This document shows positions 41,924 through 56,276 of a stretch of DNA of 64,000 nucleotides, in pieces (the stretch's first letter is position 1; the number at the start of each line of letters is the position of its first letter). The position numbers were made by a program, and so were the translations under genes. Source of the DNA: Allochromatium tepidum. GTDB lineage: Bacteria > Pseudomonadota > Gammaproteobacteria > Chromatiales > Chromatiaceae. The stretch is taken from positions 416,501 to 480,500 of the forward strand of contig NZ_AP024563.1 of the NCBI RefSeq assembly GCF_018409545.1, read 5' to 3'. Below the pieces are notes generated by a model, which made no database searches, was not told the DNA's origin, and saw only the letters and a program-made list of their open reading frames with translations.

Positions 41924-42364
41924 ATGTCCCAATCCATTCATGTCGTTTGCCCACAGTGTGACGCCGTCAATCGGCTGCCTGCCGAGCGTCTTGGCGCCGA
42001 TCCCAAGTGCGGCAAGTGCCGGGCGCCGCTCTTTTCCGGCCATCCGCTGGCGCTCGGCGCGATGCGTTTCGAACGGCATCTCACGCGCAGCGATCTGCCG
42101 CTCCTGGTCGATTTCTGGGCGCCCTGGTGCGGCCCCTGTCGGATGATGGCACCGGCCTTCGAGGCGGCAGCGGGGCTTCTGGAGCCGACCGCACGGCTGA
42201 TCAAGGTCGATACCGAGGAGGAGCAGGGCTTGGCCGGGCGCCTGGGGATTCGCAGCATTCCGACGCTCATTCTCTTCCGTGGCGGTGCTGAGGTCGCCCG
42301 TCAGGCCGGAGCCATGGACGCGGCCAACATCGTGGCTTGGGCGCGGCGGTCTCTCGGTCGATAG
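41924..42364 (+). CDS. trxC: Thioredoxin 2
   Basis: 146 aa. The N-terminal zinc finger (CPQC at residues 9-12 and CGKC at about 29-32) sets TrxC apart from TrxA; the thioredoxin fold has WCGPCRMM at about residues 68-75 and the cis-Pro in IRSIPTLILF. TrxC reduces protein disulfides and is induced by oxidative stress in enterics. It lies across 232 bp from the divergent cnoX. Confidence 0.95.
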   Translation: MSQSIHVVCPQCDAVNRLPAERLGADPKCGKCRAPLFSGHPLALGAMRFERHLTRSDLPLLVDFWAPWCGPCRMMAPAFEAAAGLLEPTARLIKVDTEEEQGLAGRLGIRSIPTLILFRGGAEVARQAGAMDAANIVAWARRSLGR

Positions 42365-42450
42365 CGACGCGCCACGGGCCGCGGCGACGCTCGCGACAGT
42401 GACGGGGTCAAGTTTGGAATGGCGGCGAAGTCGCGATGCCGCCGCGCGCG

Positions 42451-42479
42451 TGGACAGTCCCGCGCCGGTTCTCTAGAAT
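42451..42479 (+). promoter_or_regulatory. Sigma-70 promoter of carA
   Basis: TGGACA at 42451-42456, a 17-bp spacer and TAGAAT at 42474-42479, 10 of 12 consensus bases. Transcription would begin near 42486, leaving a leader of about 96 nt before carA. Confidence 0.7.
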
Positions 42480-42581
42480 GCCGAAGATTTAGCGCGTCGC
42501 GGCCAAAGCGACCTTGAAACGTGCCGGCGTCGTCGATCCGGGACGATCGCGCGTCCTCGCCCCCCGATTTCGGAGACACCC

Positions 42582-43727
42582 TTGAGAAAACCCGCGATTT
42601 TGGTTCTGGAAGACGGCTCGGTCTTTCGCGGAACGTCGATCGGCGCCGACGGTTCCAGCGTCGGCGAGGTCGTCTTCAACACGTCCATGTCCGGCTACCA
42701 GGAGATCCTGACCGATCCCTCCTATCTGCGCCAGCTCGTCACCCTGACCTATCCGCACATCGGCAACGTCGGCGCCAACCCCGAGGACGAGGAGTCGGGC
42801 GCCATCCAGGCCGCCGGACTCATCGTGCGCGATCTGCCGGCACGGGCGAGCAACTTCCGGATGACCGAGTCGCTCGATGCCTATCTGACCCGTCACGACG
42901 TGGTCGGGATCGCCGACATCGACACCCGCCGCCTGACCCGCCTCCTGCGCGAGAAGGGCGCCCAGAACGGCTGCATCCAGGCCGGAGACGCCATCGACGA
43001 GGCCGCCGCGCTCGCCGAGGCGCGCGCCTTCCCCGGACTCAAGGGCATGGATCTGGCCCAGCACGCCTCGACCCGTGAGGCCTACCCCTGGACCCAGGGC
43101 TCCTGGACGCTCGACGGCGGACTGCCCGAGCCGCTCAAGCCGGTCGACGGCAATCTGCCCTATCACGTCGTCGCTTACGACTACGGCATCAAGCGCAACA
43201 TCCTGCGGATGCTGGTCGATCGCGGCTGTCATGTCACCGTGGTCCCGGCGCACATGCCGGCGACGACCGTGCTGGCGCTCGAACCCGATGGCGTCTTTCT
43301 GTCCAATGGTCCGGGCGACCCGGAGCCGTGCGACTATGCCATCGCCGCGATCCGCGAGCTGCTGGAGACCGATGTCCCGATCTTCGGCATCTGTCTCGGT
43401 CATCAGCTGCTCGGACTGGCCTGCGGCGCCCGGACGCTCAAGATGAAGTTCGGCCATCACGGCGCCAACCATCCGGTGCAGGATCTCAAGACCGGCGCGG
43501 TCATGATCAGCAGCCAGAACCACGGCTTCGCGGTCGACGAGTCGAGCCTGCCCGAGACGCTGGAGGCGACCCATCGCTCGCTGTTCGACGGCTCGCTCCA
43601 GGGCATCCATCATCGTCGGCGTCCGGCCTTCAGCTTCCAGGGGCATCCCGAGGCCAGTCCTGGACCGCACGACGTCGCGCCCGTCTTCGACCATTTCATC
43701 GATCTGATGCGGGAGCGCAAGTCGTAG
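42582..43727 (+). CDS. carA: Carbamoyl-phosphate synthase small subunit
   Basis: 381 aa. CarA hydrolyses glutamine and channels ammonia to CarB. The class I amidotransferase triad is visible: nucleophile in [13 protein letters not shown] (Cys about 269), His and Glu in [13 protein letters not shown]. The N-terminal [12 protein letters not shown] is typical. Start codon is TTG at 42582 with GGAGACACC ahead of it. carB follows after 138 bp. Confidence 0.97.
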   Translation: MRKPAILVLEDGSVFRGTSIGADGSSVGEVVFNTSMSGYQEILTDPSYLRQLVTLTYPHIGNVGANPEDEESGAIQAAGLIVRDLPARASNFRMTESLDAYLTRHDVVGIADIDTRRLTRLLREKGAQNGCIQAGDAIDEAAALAEARAFPGLKGMDLAQHASTREAYPWTQGSWTLDGGLPEPLKPVDGNLPYHVVAYDYGIKRNILRMLVDRGCHVTVVPAHMPATTVLALEPDGVFLSNGPGDPEPCDYAIAAIRELLETDVPIFGICLGHQLLGLACGARTLKMKFGHHGANHPVQDLKTGAVMISSQNHGFAVDESSLPETLEATHRSLFDGSLQGIHHRRRPAFSFQGHPEASPGPHDVAPVFDHFIDLMRERKS

Positions 43728-43865
43728 AGTACGCAGGCGTACCCTCATGCTCAGGGCGTCCCATGACCGACCATCGATCGACAGCCCTGAGTCGACCCGC
43801 TCCCGAACGCTCGACCGCCCCTGTGCCCGACATCGCCCACCTTTCCGAACCCCGCGTGAGACCCC

Positions 43866-47075
<3,210 letters not shown>

Positions 47076-47135
47076 ACCTGCATCGCGCCGCGCCATTGAC
47101 GCGCGGTGTGAAGCTCGAAGACCCGCAAGGGGTCG

Positions 47136-47170
47136 GCGCCGCCTGGGGAGTCTCTTCCCGGCGGCGCTTT
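47136..47170 (+). promoter_or_regulatory. Hairpin in the greA leader
   Basis: GCGCCGCCTGGG (47136-47147) pairs with CCCGGCGGCGC (47157-47167) with one bulge; TTTC follows. It lies between carB and greA. It could be a weak terminator of carB or an attenuator of greA. The E. coli greA leader also forms a terminator-like hairpin, so a regulatory role is plausible. Confidence 0.55.
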
Positions 47171-47188
47171 CACATGAAGAGGAAATCC

Positions 47189-47668
47189 ATGATGAACAAA
47201 GTCCCTCTGACCGCCAGGGGTGCCGAGAAATTGCGTCAAGAGCTGGAACAGCTCAAGCGTATCGAGCGTCCACGGATCATCGAGGCCATCGCCGAGGCGC
47301 GTGCGCACGGCGATCTGAAAGAGAACGCCGAATACCATGCCGCGCGCGAGCAGCAGGGTTTCGTCGAGGGCCGCATCAAGGACATCGAGGGCAAGCTCGC
47401 GCACGCCCAGATCATCGACGTGACCCAGATGGCGCACAACGGCAAGGTCATCTTCGGGGCCACGGTCAAGGTGCTCGAACTGGAGACCGACGAGGAGCAC
47501 TGCTATCAGATCGTCGGCGAGGACGAGGCGGATCTGAAGCAGGGTCTGATCTCGGTCGGTTCGCCGCTGGCGCGCTGTCTGATCGGCAAGGCCGAGGGCG
47601 ACGTGGCCTCGCTCCAGGCGCCGGGCGGGCTGCGCGAGTTCGAGATCCTGGAAGTGCAGTACGTCTGA
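47189..47668 (+). CDS. greA: Transcription elongation factor GreA
   Basis: 159 aa from the ATG at 47189 (or 158 from 47192). GreA enters the secondary channel of stalled RNA polymerase and stimulates cleavage of the backtracked transcript. The N-terminal coiled coil ([18 protein letters not shown], the acidic-tip region [17 protein letters not shown]) and the C-terminal FKBP-like domain ([15 protein letters not shown]) are complete. GAGGAAA precedes the start. It is convergent with the MinD-like gene. Confidence 0.96.
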   Translation: MMNKVPLTARGAEKLRQELEQLKRIERPRIIEAIAEARAHGDLKENAEYHAAREQQGFVEGRIKDIEGKLAHAQIIDVTQMAHNGKVIFGATVKVLELETDEEHCYQIVGEDEADLKQGLISVGSPLARCLIGKAEGDVASLQAPGGLREFEILEVQYV

Positions 47669-47687
47669 ATCCGCGCCCGATCCGGCC

Positions 47688-48473
47688 TCAGTGCCCGATC
47701 AGGCGCTTCAGGAAACGTCCCAGACTGCCGGCGAGATTGGGCGTATGGCCGTTGACCAGCCGGGTCGCGGCCTGCTCGATGCAGCGGGCGCTCGTCGAGC
47801 CGGGGTTGAGGATCAGGTGCGGTTTCTGCGCCAGGATGCTGCGCTCGATCAGACTGTCGACCGGGACATGGCCGACGAACTCGAGCGTGCCGTTCATGAA
47901 GCGATCGGTCACGCCCGCCAGTCGGGCGGCGACCCGCTTGGCATCGGCGGGCGAGGGCGCGCAGTTGACCAGCAGCTTGAGCGGCTTGGCCTCCTGCGCC
48001 AGGATGGTCTTGATGATGCCGTAGGCATCGGTCAGCGAGGTCGGATGCGGCGTGGTGACGACCAGCACGTCATCGGCCGCCAGCACGAAGCGCACGACGT
48101 TGTCGCCGATGCCGGCACCTGTATCGATGATGAGAAAGTCGTAGCCGTTGAGCGCCTCCAGATCCTGCATGACCTGCACGCGCTCGCGTTCCCCCAGATC
48201 GGCCAGCTCGGCGATGCCGTTGGCCCCGGCGATGAGATCCGGACCATAGGGCGTCGGGATCACGATCTGGGCCAAAGTTTTGTGGCCACGGATGACGTCA
48301 TGGATGGTGTGCTTGGGGATGATCCCCAGCATCACGTTGAGATTGGCCAGCCCCAGATCGCCGTCGAGCAGCAGCACCTTGCGGCCCGAGCGCGCGAGCG
48401 CGATGCCCAGATTAATCGAGAGCGTGGTCTTGCCGACCCCGCCCTTGCCGGATGTGACACAGAGGGTACGCAT
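47688..48473 (-). CDS. MinD/ParA-family ATPase (FlhG/YlxH-like)
   Basis: 261 aa. Deviant Walker A SGKGGVGKTTLSINLG at residues 7-22, LLLDGDLGLANLNVMLG, and the Walker B region IIDTGAGIGDNV. This phrase set is typical of FlhG/FleN/YlxH proteins that control flagellar number, but no flagellar gene is nearby and the protein lacks the usual N-terminal activator helix. Position in a set with a SPOR protein and a membrane ParA-like protein hints at a cell-envelope or positioning role. Start MRTLCVTSGKGG at 48473. Confidence 0.85.
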   Translation of the reverse strand: MRTLCVTSGKGGVGKTTLSINLGIALARSGRKVLLLDGDLGLANLNVMLGIIPKHTIHDVIRGHKTLAQIVIPTPYGPDLIAGANGIAELADLGERERVQVMQDLEALNGYDFLIIDTGAGIGDNVVRFVLAADDVLVVTTPHPTSLTDAYGIIKTILAQEAKPLKLLVNCAPSPADAKRVAARLAGVTDRFMNGTLEFVGHVPVDSLIERSILAQKPHLILNPGSTSARCIEQAATRLVNGHTPNLAGSLGRFLKRLIGH

Positions 48474-48486
48474 GGAGCCTGCTTGA

Positions 48487-49458
48487 CTATCTCGTCGCTG
48501 AGGATGGGGGGGTGTCGATGGGCGCTGCACCTGGAGCCGGCGATTCGTCGCCACGCACGACCATGCATTTCAGTCCGGTCGCCGTGCGCAGATGTCGGCA
48601 CCAGGCACCGGCCTCCGCCTGGCTCGCCCAGTCGAGCGCACGCAGGCGATAGAGCCCATTGGGATTCGCTTGGCTGATCGTCAGGGTCAGACCTGAGACC
48701 CTGTCGCCATGGAAACGCCGGAGGTCGTCACGGTCGCGCTCGACCCTGGACAGCGAGCGGCCGGCCAGGAGCTGTACCTGCCAGCGTCCGGTGTGTGTTG
48801 TCGGTTCGATGGGTTCCGGCGTGTCGGCGACCCGTTCGTCGACGGGTTCGGCTGTCGTTTTCGGCGCGGTCTCCTGGGGCGCTCGTCCCGCGTCTTCACT
48901 GGATTCATCGCGACTTGGCTCCGTGGACGTCGCGGGTGGCGTCTCCGGCACCGGAGGCGAAGCCTTCTCGGCTGCTTCAGGGATCAGCAGTGGATTGGCC
49001 ACAGGTGTCTCGATCGGCTCCGGCGCAACGGGCATGGCTGGTGGAGCCGGCGCGACCGGAGGGGCGGGCAAGGCGGGAGGCTGAGGCGCCGAGACCGGGA
49101 TCTCGGTCTTCTCGTTCGGTTCGACCGGTTCAATCGGTTCCCGTGCCGGCGTCTTATCGTCCTTGGCGGTGCGCGGTGCGGATTCGAAGGCGCCCGACTC
49201 GACGCGCGACTCCAGCAGCTTCAGCGCCTCCTGGAGCGAGCTGGTGTCCGACTGCGCCACGTCGATGGGTCGGGGCAGCGGCCGAGTCGCCGGCGGCAGA
49301 CGCTCCAGCCAGCGCGCCTCATCGCCGGCGGATGCGGCTGTCGGGCGTGGGAGCGGCTGAATCACATCGGCCCGGACCGCTGTCAGGGAGACGCCGAACG
49401 TCAGGGTCAGTGCCAGACTGCCAATGACGCCTCGGCTCAGGGTGTTGTCGCGTGTCAT
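48487..49458 (-). CDS. SPOR-domain protein, exported
   Basis: 323 aa. A signal peptide (SLALTLTFGVSLTAVRA), a Pro/Ala/Glu-rich disordered middle (about residues 80-220) and a C-terminal SPOR-like domain (about 230-310; WQVQLLAGRSLSRVERDRDDL, YRLRALDWASQAEAGAWC). SPOR domains bind denuded glycan strands at division septa. The ATG at 49458 overlaps the stop of the upstream ParA-like gene (ATGA). The middle section probably spans the periplasm. Confidence 0.8.
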   Translation of the reverse strand: MTRDNTLSRGVIGSLALTLTFGVSLTAVRADVIQPLPRPTAASAGDEARWLERLPPATRPLPRPIDVAQSDTSSLQEALKLLESRVESGAFESAPRTAKDDKTPAREPIEPVEPNEKTEIPVSAPQPPALPAPPVAPAPPAMPVAPEPIETPVANPLLIPEAAEKASPPVPETPPATSTEPSRDESSEDAGRAPQETAPKTTAEPVDERVADTPEPIEPTTHTGRWQVQLLAGRSLSRVERDRDDLRRFHGDRVSGLTLTISQANPNGLYRLRALDWASQAEAGAWCRHLRTATGLKCMVVRGDESPAPGAAPIDTPPSSATR

Positions 49459-50789
49459 GGGTCGACCCCCATCGATGGCAATACGACCGGGCACTCGACC
49501 GGTCCGCTTGGCGTGGCGCGCCCGGCGCAGGCGATCAGGCGCGCGCGATTGGTCTCCAGCAGGCGCGCCGCCAGGAGCAGTTCACGATAGGCGCGCTCGT
49601 CGGCGCGCGCCAGGAGTCGGCTGCCGGCCTCCCACTGCCGTTCGGGGCCGAGGAGACGCGCGGCCAGATCCAGACGGCGCTGTTCGTCGAGCCGCCAGGG
49701 CTGGAGCCGGACCGACAGCGCCCCGGCCAGCAGGATCAGCGCCAGCGTCAGCCAGGTCGCACGGCCCGGACGCCGGTCGAGCGAGAAACGGCGCCGTGGC
49801 GCGGCCGCCTCGAATAGGACGCCGAGCGCCTCGGTATCCTGATGACGCATGGCCTGCTCAGGGTCGTAGAGTTTTGAGAGCGGGTCGAGCCGCCAGTGTT
49901 CGATGTTCCGGGTCAGACGTGCGCGATGGCGTTCCAGACGCTCCGCGCGCGCACTGGGGCGCCAGCCGCCGTCCGGGCGGTCGCCCCGTTCACCCAGCAT
50001 CAGCCATTCGGCGGTCAGGTTCAGATACGCCCGGCTGATCTCACGGGTCAGGGCGGACATCAGCAGCGGCTGGGTCGGTGTCTCGGCCTTGGCGAGGCGC
50101 GAATCGAACGGGATCTCGGCGGCGAGCGCCATGCGTCCATATTCGAGCCGCACCTGAGCGATCAGATCCCTGGAATTCACCGTCGCGGTACGTCTGCCGA
50201 TCAGCAGATAGCACCCGTACAGCGGTTGTCGGCAGCCCGCGCGCAACTCGTTGACCTGCTTGAGCAGTGCGGGCAGCGTATCGAGTGTCGGAACATCGGC
50301 CGCGAGCGGCAGCAGAATGCGATGCGCCGCGATCAGGGCATTGCCGGTCAGGACGTCGAGCGACGGCGGGCAGTCGAGGATGACATGATCGAAATCGAGC
50401 GACAGCGCCGGCAGGGTCGCCAGAGCCTGATAGAGGCGCGTCAGCGAATCTTCGTCCTCATCGGGATTCGCGTCGAGCGCGGCCAGTTCCGGGCCGGCCG
50501 GGGCCAGATAGAACTGTGGGATCTGGGTGGCGGCGATCATGTCGCGCCTGACGGCCCGTTCGCGCAGCAGGCGCCCGGTGCCGCCGCGTTCCCGTTCCGC
50601 CACCCCCATGGCCCGGCCGGCGCCGCCCTCGGGGTCGAGATCCAGCAGCAGCACCGAGCGTCCGGCGGCGGCCAGTCCCATGGCGAGATTGACGGCGGTC
50701 GTGGTGGCCCCCACGCCCGCGCGCTGGCCGAAGACGGCGACGATCTCGGGTGTGGGGCCTGTGGATTCGGATCTCTGGGTACGTGTCAT
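49455..50789 (-). CDS. Membrane-anchored ParA-like protein with degenerate Walker A
   Basis: 444 aa. The N-terminal ~260 residues have a ParA/MinD fold: VAVFGQRAGVGATTTAVNLA, LLLDLDPEGGAG, VILDCPPSLDVLTGNALIA. The Walker A lacks both lysines of KGGVGKT: it reads RAGVGAT. After a basic linker a transmembrane helix (about 344-362, LTLALILLAGALSVRLQP) leads to a ~80-residue outer tail. It heads a run with SPOR and MinD-like genes, coupled by ATGA. Loss of the P-loop Lys recalls TadZ/CpaE-like proteins, which keep the first Lys; ATP hydrolysis is doubtful. Confidence 0.8.
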   Translation of the reverse strand: MTRTQRSESTGPTPEIVAVFGQRAGVGATTTAVNLAMGLAAAGRSVLLLDLDPEGGAGRAMGVAERERGGTGRLLRERAVRRDMIAATQIPQFYLAPAGPELAALDANPDEDEDSLTRLYQALATLPALSLDFDHVILDCPPSLDVLTGNALIAAHRILLPLAADVPTLDTLPALLKQVNELRAGCRQPLYGCYLLIGRRTATVNSRDLIAQVRLEYGRMALAAEIPFDSRLAKAETPTQPLLMSALTREISRAYLNLTAEWLMLGERGDRPDGGWRPSARAERLERHRARLTRNIEHWRLDPLSKLYDPEQAMRHQDTEALGVLFEAAAPRRRFSLDRRPGRATWLTLALILLAGALSVRLQPWRLDEQRRLDLAARLLGPERQWEAGSRLLARADERAYRELLLAARLLETNRARLIACAGRATPSGPVECPVVLPSMGVDP

Positions 50790-50806
50790 GGTCCGGTGTT
50801 CCTGGT

Positions 50807-51670
50807 TCAGCCTTCTCCACCGCGCGACACCCGCGCGAGCAACCAGTCCAGCCCGCCGGTCGGCAGCAGACGCTTGAGCGTGCCGAGCAGATGGGTGGGG
50901 AAGGTGACATAATACCGCGCCCGCGGGCGTGGGCTCTCCAGGGCATGGATGAGCTTGGCGCAGACCGCCTCCGGCCCCAGGGTGAAGGGCTGGGCCGGAC
51001 CCTCCTTGGTCAGACGCGCCTCGGCCCGGCGGTAGGCGTCGCGATGGACGCTCGACTCGCGGTCGATGTTGGTCAGAAAGGCGCGATGGGCATTGTCGCG
51101 GAAGCGGCTGAGGATCGGCCCCGGCTCGATCAGCGAGACCGAGATCCCCGAGCCGCGCAGTTCCAGCCGCAGGGTATCGGTCAGACCCTCGAGCGCGTAC
51201 TTGCTGGCGACATAGGCGCCGCGATAGGGCAGGGGGATGAAGCCGAGGATGGAACTGTTCTGCACGATGCGCCCCTGCCCCTGACGACGCATGAGCGGGA
51301 TGATGCGGCAGGTCAGGTCGTGCCAGCCGAGCAGATTGGTTTCGAGCTGGGCGCGCAGGACGTCGCGGCTCAGATCCTCGACCGCGCCCGGCTGACCATA
51401 GGCGCCGTTGTTGAACAGTGCATCGAGTCGTCCGCCGGTCAGCTCCAGCGTGCGTTCCAGTGCCGCGCCGATGCTCGCCGGGTCGTCCAGATCCAGTCGC
51501 ACCGCGCTCAGTCCCTCCGCTTCGAGTCGGGCGACGTCCTCGGGACGGCGCGCCGAAGCGATCACCTGCCAGCCGCGCCGCGCCAGTTCATGCGCGCAGT
51601 GGCGGCCGATGCCGCTGGAGCAGCCGGTGATGAGGATGGAACTGGGGCTGGTGGTTGCGTTCGCGTGCAT
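50807..51670 (-). CDS. SDR-family oxidoreductase
   Basis: 287 aa. Classical short-chain dehydrogenase: cofactor loop TGCSSGIGRHCA at about residues 15-26, NNGAYGQPG, and the catalytic YVASKYALEG (Tyr about 163, Lys 167), with the Ser in IVQNSSILG. Substrate unknown; members of this subgroup often act on lipids or steroids. The ATG at 51670 fits the fold; the longer frame adds a nonsense-like N-terminus. It lies 17 bp upstream of the ParA-like gene, so it may share its transcript. Confidence 0.88.
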   Translation of the reverse strand: MHANATTSPSSILITGCSSGIGRHCAHELARRGWQVIASARRPEDVARLEAEGLSAVRLDLDDPASIGAALERTLELTGGRLDALFNNGAYGQPGAVEDLSRDVLRAQLETNLLGWHDLTCRIIPLMRRQGQGRIVQNSSILGFIPLPYRGAYVASKYALEGLTDTLRLELRGSGISVSLIEPGPILSRFRDNAHRAFLTNIDRESSVHRDAYRRAEARLTKEGPAQPFTLGPEAVCAKLIHALESPRPRARYYVTFPTHLLGTLKRLLPTGGLDWLLARVSRGGEG

Positions 51671-51884
51671 CTGAAAAAGGTCTGAACCTGAGTGACGAGG
51701 GACCGGGCGGGCGTCCGTGCGGCGCGCGACCGAGCGTCGAGTGCGGCCGGCGGCTCCTGGGGTCGGCATTAACGCCAATCCGGCCCCGTCACGCAACCGG
51801 ATTTGATTTCGCCGGCGCGATCCGCATCTGGGGCGCCGTCGCAAACGTCATGTCATCATCCATTTCGAATTGTGAGGAAACGCT

Positions 51885-52199
51885 ATGCCGATCTACGAAT
51901 ATCGCTGTGAACACTGTGGTCATGAGCTGGAGAAGATGCAGAAGATCAGCGACGCGCCGCTGACCGACTGCCCGGAGTGCGGCCGGCCGGCGCTCAAGAA
52001 GCTGATCTCGGCGGCCGGTTTCCGCCTCAAGGGCGGCGGCTGGTACGAGACCGACTTCAAGAAATCCGGTGACAAAAAGAAGAATCTGCACGATGGCGGC
52101 GGCGAGAAGAAGGAGTCGGCGGCCAAGTCGGATGGCGCGGGTTCCGGCTCCAGCGGTGGTGCGGCCAAGAGCGATACGGCCGCCAAGAGCGCCGCCTGA
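51885..52199 (+). CDS. FmdB-family zinc-ribbon protein
   Basis: 104 aa. MPIYEYRCEHCGHELE with CxxC and a second CPECG pair builds a zinc ribbon in the first 45 residues; the rest is a Gly/Ser/Lys-rich low-complexity tail. In many Gammaproteobacteria this gene precedes aspS, usually with a DUF502 gene between. Here a toxin-antitoxin pair and a broken DUF72 gene occupy that place. Function is not established. Confidence 0.9.
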   Translation: MPIYEYRCEHCGHELEKMQKISDAPLTDCPECGRPALKKLISAAGFRLKGGGWYETDFKKSGDKKKNLHDGGGEKKESAAKSDGAGSGSSGGAAKSDTAAKSAA

Positions 52200-52291
52200 G
52201 TAGCCTTGGCGCCACGCGCTTTGAGTCAGAGACGGCCAAAGCGCCGTTTGGAGAGTGGGCGTGCAGTAAGTATCTGTGTACGGGGGCGAGC

Positions 52292-52519
52292 ATGATCGAT
52301 AGACAGCGAATTACCATCGAGCCGGGCAAACGGGGCGGTAAACCCTGTATTCGCCACATGCGGATCACGGTCTACGACGTGCTGGATTTTTTGGCCAGCG
52401 GGCTGACGATCGAGCAGGTGCTGGAAGAGTACCCGGAGCTGGAGCGCAAAGATATTTTGGCCTGTCTGGCCTTTGCCGCTGACCGCGAGCATCGTGTGGC
52501 GAATCTGTGCGTCGCATGA
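52292..52519 (+). CDS. DUF433 antitoxin-like protein
   Basis: 75 aa of the DUF433 family: ITIEPGKRGGKPCIRHMRITVYDVLDFLASGLTIEQVLEEYPEL is a typical HTH-like core. DUF433 proteins lie just upstream of DUF5615 genes and are thought to be antitoxins. The stop overlaps the next ATG (ATGA). Confidence 0.88.
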   Translation: MIDRQRITIEPGKRGGKPCIRHMRITVYDVLDFLASGLTIEQVLEEYPELERKDILACLAFAADREHRVANLCVA

Positions 52520-52866
52520 AGCTCCTGCTGGATCAGAATATCTCTCGGCGCATCGTGCCGAGCTTGCAAGCTCACTACCCAGGCTCCAGTCAGGTGGCCT
52601 TGCTGGGACCGGATCGTGCATCTGACTCAGCGATCTGGGATTACGCTTCGGTGCATGGCTACACGATCGTGACCAAGGACGCGGATTTCGAGGAAATGAC
52701 GCTGGTCCGAGGCAGTCCGCCAAAGGTCATCTGGCTCCGACTCGGGAATGTCAGCAATCAGATGGTCCTGGAGACTCTCATCAATCACCATGCCACGATC
52801 GAGGCATTGATCGAGCGGCACGATTTGAGCTGTCTGGAGATTCTGTCGGTCAACGCCGGCATGTGA
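52516..52866 (+). CDS. DUF5615 PIN-like toxin candidate
   Basis: 116 aa. MKLLLDQNISRRIV carries the first acidic site of a PIN-like nuclease; AIWDYASVHGYTIVTKDADF holds others (Asp-Ala-Asp). This is the DUF5615 family, putative VapC-like RNases. It is coupled to the DUF433 gene by ATGA. The longer start at 52507 has no advantage. The pair sits between fmdB and aspS. Confidence 0.88.
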   Translation: MKLLLDQNISRRIVPSLQAHYPGSSQVALLGPDRASDSAIWDYASVHGYTIVTKDADFEEMTLVRGSPPKVIWLRLGNVSNQMVLETLINHHATIEALIERHDLSCLEILSVNAGM

Positions 52867-52904
52867 GCGGCTTTGGGCTGCTTGAAACCAATTGCCGAAC
52901 GTAC

Positions 52905-53899
52905 TCAGTCACGCCGTTCGCTCAGGGTTCCGGCCAGCCCGCTCAGGCTCAGCGGCGCGCAGCCCTCGGCCTTGTTGTTGGCGATGACATAGACCTCGCG
53001 CCCGGCGCTCAGCGCCTCTGAGACGAGCCGGGCGATCAGGTCGCGCGCGGTCGGGTCCTGTTCGTGCAGTCGGTCGAAGGGTTGATAAGGTTGCGGGCCT
53101 CGGTGTAGCCGCGATTGGCGCGCAGCATCCAGCGCAGCACCAATGGGCCGGGCGGGAGATCGGCGAACAGCGCCTGCTGTCGGTCGAGCGCGGGCAGGCG
53201 CGGATGCAGACTGAGCGCGGCCTGAGCGCCGCCGTGACGCAGGGCCTCGACCGGATCGCGCGTCAACAGCTCGCGATCGCGCACCTCGACGGCATAACAG
53301 GGACCGTTCGGCAGGCGACGTAGGAAGCGGTACAGATCCTCGGCGAAGCGGCGCGGGTCGGCGGTGATCGTCTCGCCGAGCGGCGGAAACTGGAGCAGCA
53401 GCACACCGCCACGCATCCCCAGCCCCTCGACGAAGGGCCGGACCGACTGCGCGGTCGCCCGCCCAGGGTCGAGAAAACCGGGATTCGCTTCGACCGGACG
53501 CCCGCCGTCGGCCCGCACGACGGCATCGGTGATCGCCGCCGGCATCTTGACCGGAAAGCGGAAATCTTCCGGAACCTGCTCGGCATAGGCGCGCAGACGT
53601 TCGGTCGGCACCGGGGCATGGTAGGCGCTGTCGACCCCGACGGTGCGCAGCAGCGGATGCTGGGCATAGGCTCTCAATCCATGCCGCGACAGGGCGCGCG
53701 GATTGGCCGTCGGCGCATAGATCAGCCCGAGCCGGCCCGGAAACGACCAGGACGAGGTACCGAGCCTCAGCCGGTCGGGCAGGGCGTCTGCGAGCGCACG
53801 CGCCTGGGTCCGGGCGTCACGCGCCGGCTCGACGGACACAGGCTCGGGCACCGCGTCCGGCGTGCCCGCGAACAGATCCGGTTGGTTCGATGACTTCAT
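52905..53899 (-). pseudogene. DUF72-family gene with a C-terminal frameshift
   Basis: From the ATG at 53899 the frame gives LRLGTSSWSFPGRLGLIY, FRFPVKMPAAITDA and LLLQFPPLGETI, a DUF72 TIM-barrel-like protein. Near 53085-53092, after YTEARN, the frame slips and ends at 53036 with unrelated residues. Shifting by one base restores YQPFDRLHEQDPTARDLIA, then VYVIANNKAEGCAPLSLSGLA, the normal family C-terminus, with a stop at 52905. One base is missing from the gene as read, so it is either a young pseudogene or a sequence error. Confidence 0.82.
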
Positions 53900-54046
53900 G
53901 CGTTCATGATCCCATACAGGTGATCGATTCCGGTCCGCCCTTGCGCTAAACCGTTGCGACCAGTAATCTTTCACGCTTTTTCATGATGGTTCCGGCCCTG
54001 TTTGCGCCGGGTCCGTCCACCTTGAACAAGACGGGGCGATAGAGTG

Positions 54047-55821
<1,775 letters not shown>

Positions 55822-55825
<4 letters not shown>

Positions 55826-56274
55826 GCCGCACCGAACGCAAGCGGGCGCAGTCGGCCCTGGTCGTCGTCTGCACCCGTGGCGGCGAGTTCCTGCTGATGC
55901 GCCGCACACGCCCGGCCGGGTTCTGGCAGTCGGTCACGGGCAGTCTCGCGCCCGGCGAGACGCCCCGGCACGCGGCCGCGCGCGAGCTCTGGGAAGAGAC
56001 CGGACTGCGCGCCGGCGGGGCGCTGATCGATCTGCATCAGTCGGTGCTGTTTCCGATCATCCCGGCCTGGCGTCATCGCTATGCGCCCAATGTCTGCTTC
56101 AACCGTGAATATCGCTTTGCCCTGGTGCTCGACTCACGGCGGCTGGTGCGGCTCAATCCGCGCGAGCATCTGGAATACCGCTGGCTCCCGGCGCGCGAGG
56201 CCGCCGAGCTGACCGGCTCCCGGACCAACCGCGAGACCATCGAAACGGTCGAGGCGCGTCGGGCGTGGCTTTGA
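55822..56274 (+). CDS. nudB: Dihydroneopterin triphosphate diphosphatase
   Basis: 150 aa. Nudix hydrolase with an intact box [23 protein letters not shown] at about residues 41-63. NudB removes pyrophosphate from dihydroneopterin triphosphate in folate synthesis and is commonly next to aspS in this class. The start is TTG at 55822, overlapping the aspS stop as TTGA; no better start exists before the Nudix fold. The stem-loop behind it may end the transcript. Confidence 0.9.
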
Positions 56275-56276
56275 GG

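Noticed and set aside
53036-53110. Native short C-terminus for the DUF72 protein
   Set aside because: The one-base-shifted frame restores the conserved NNKAEG ending of the family, so the short end is due to a frameshift.
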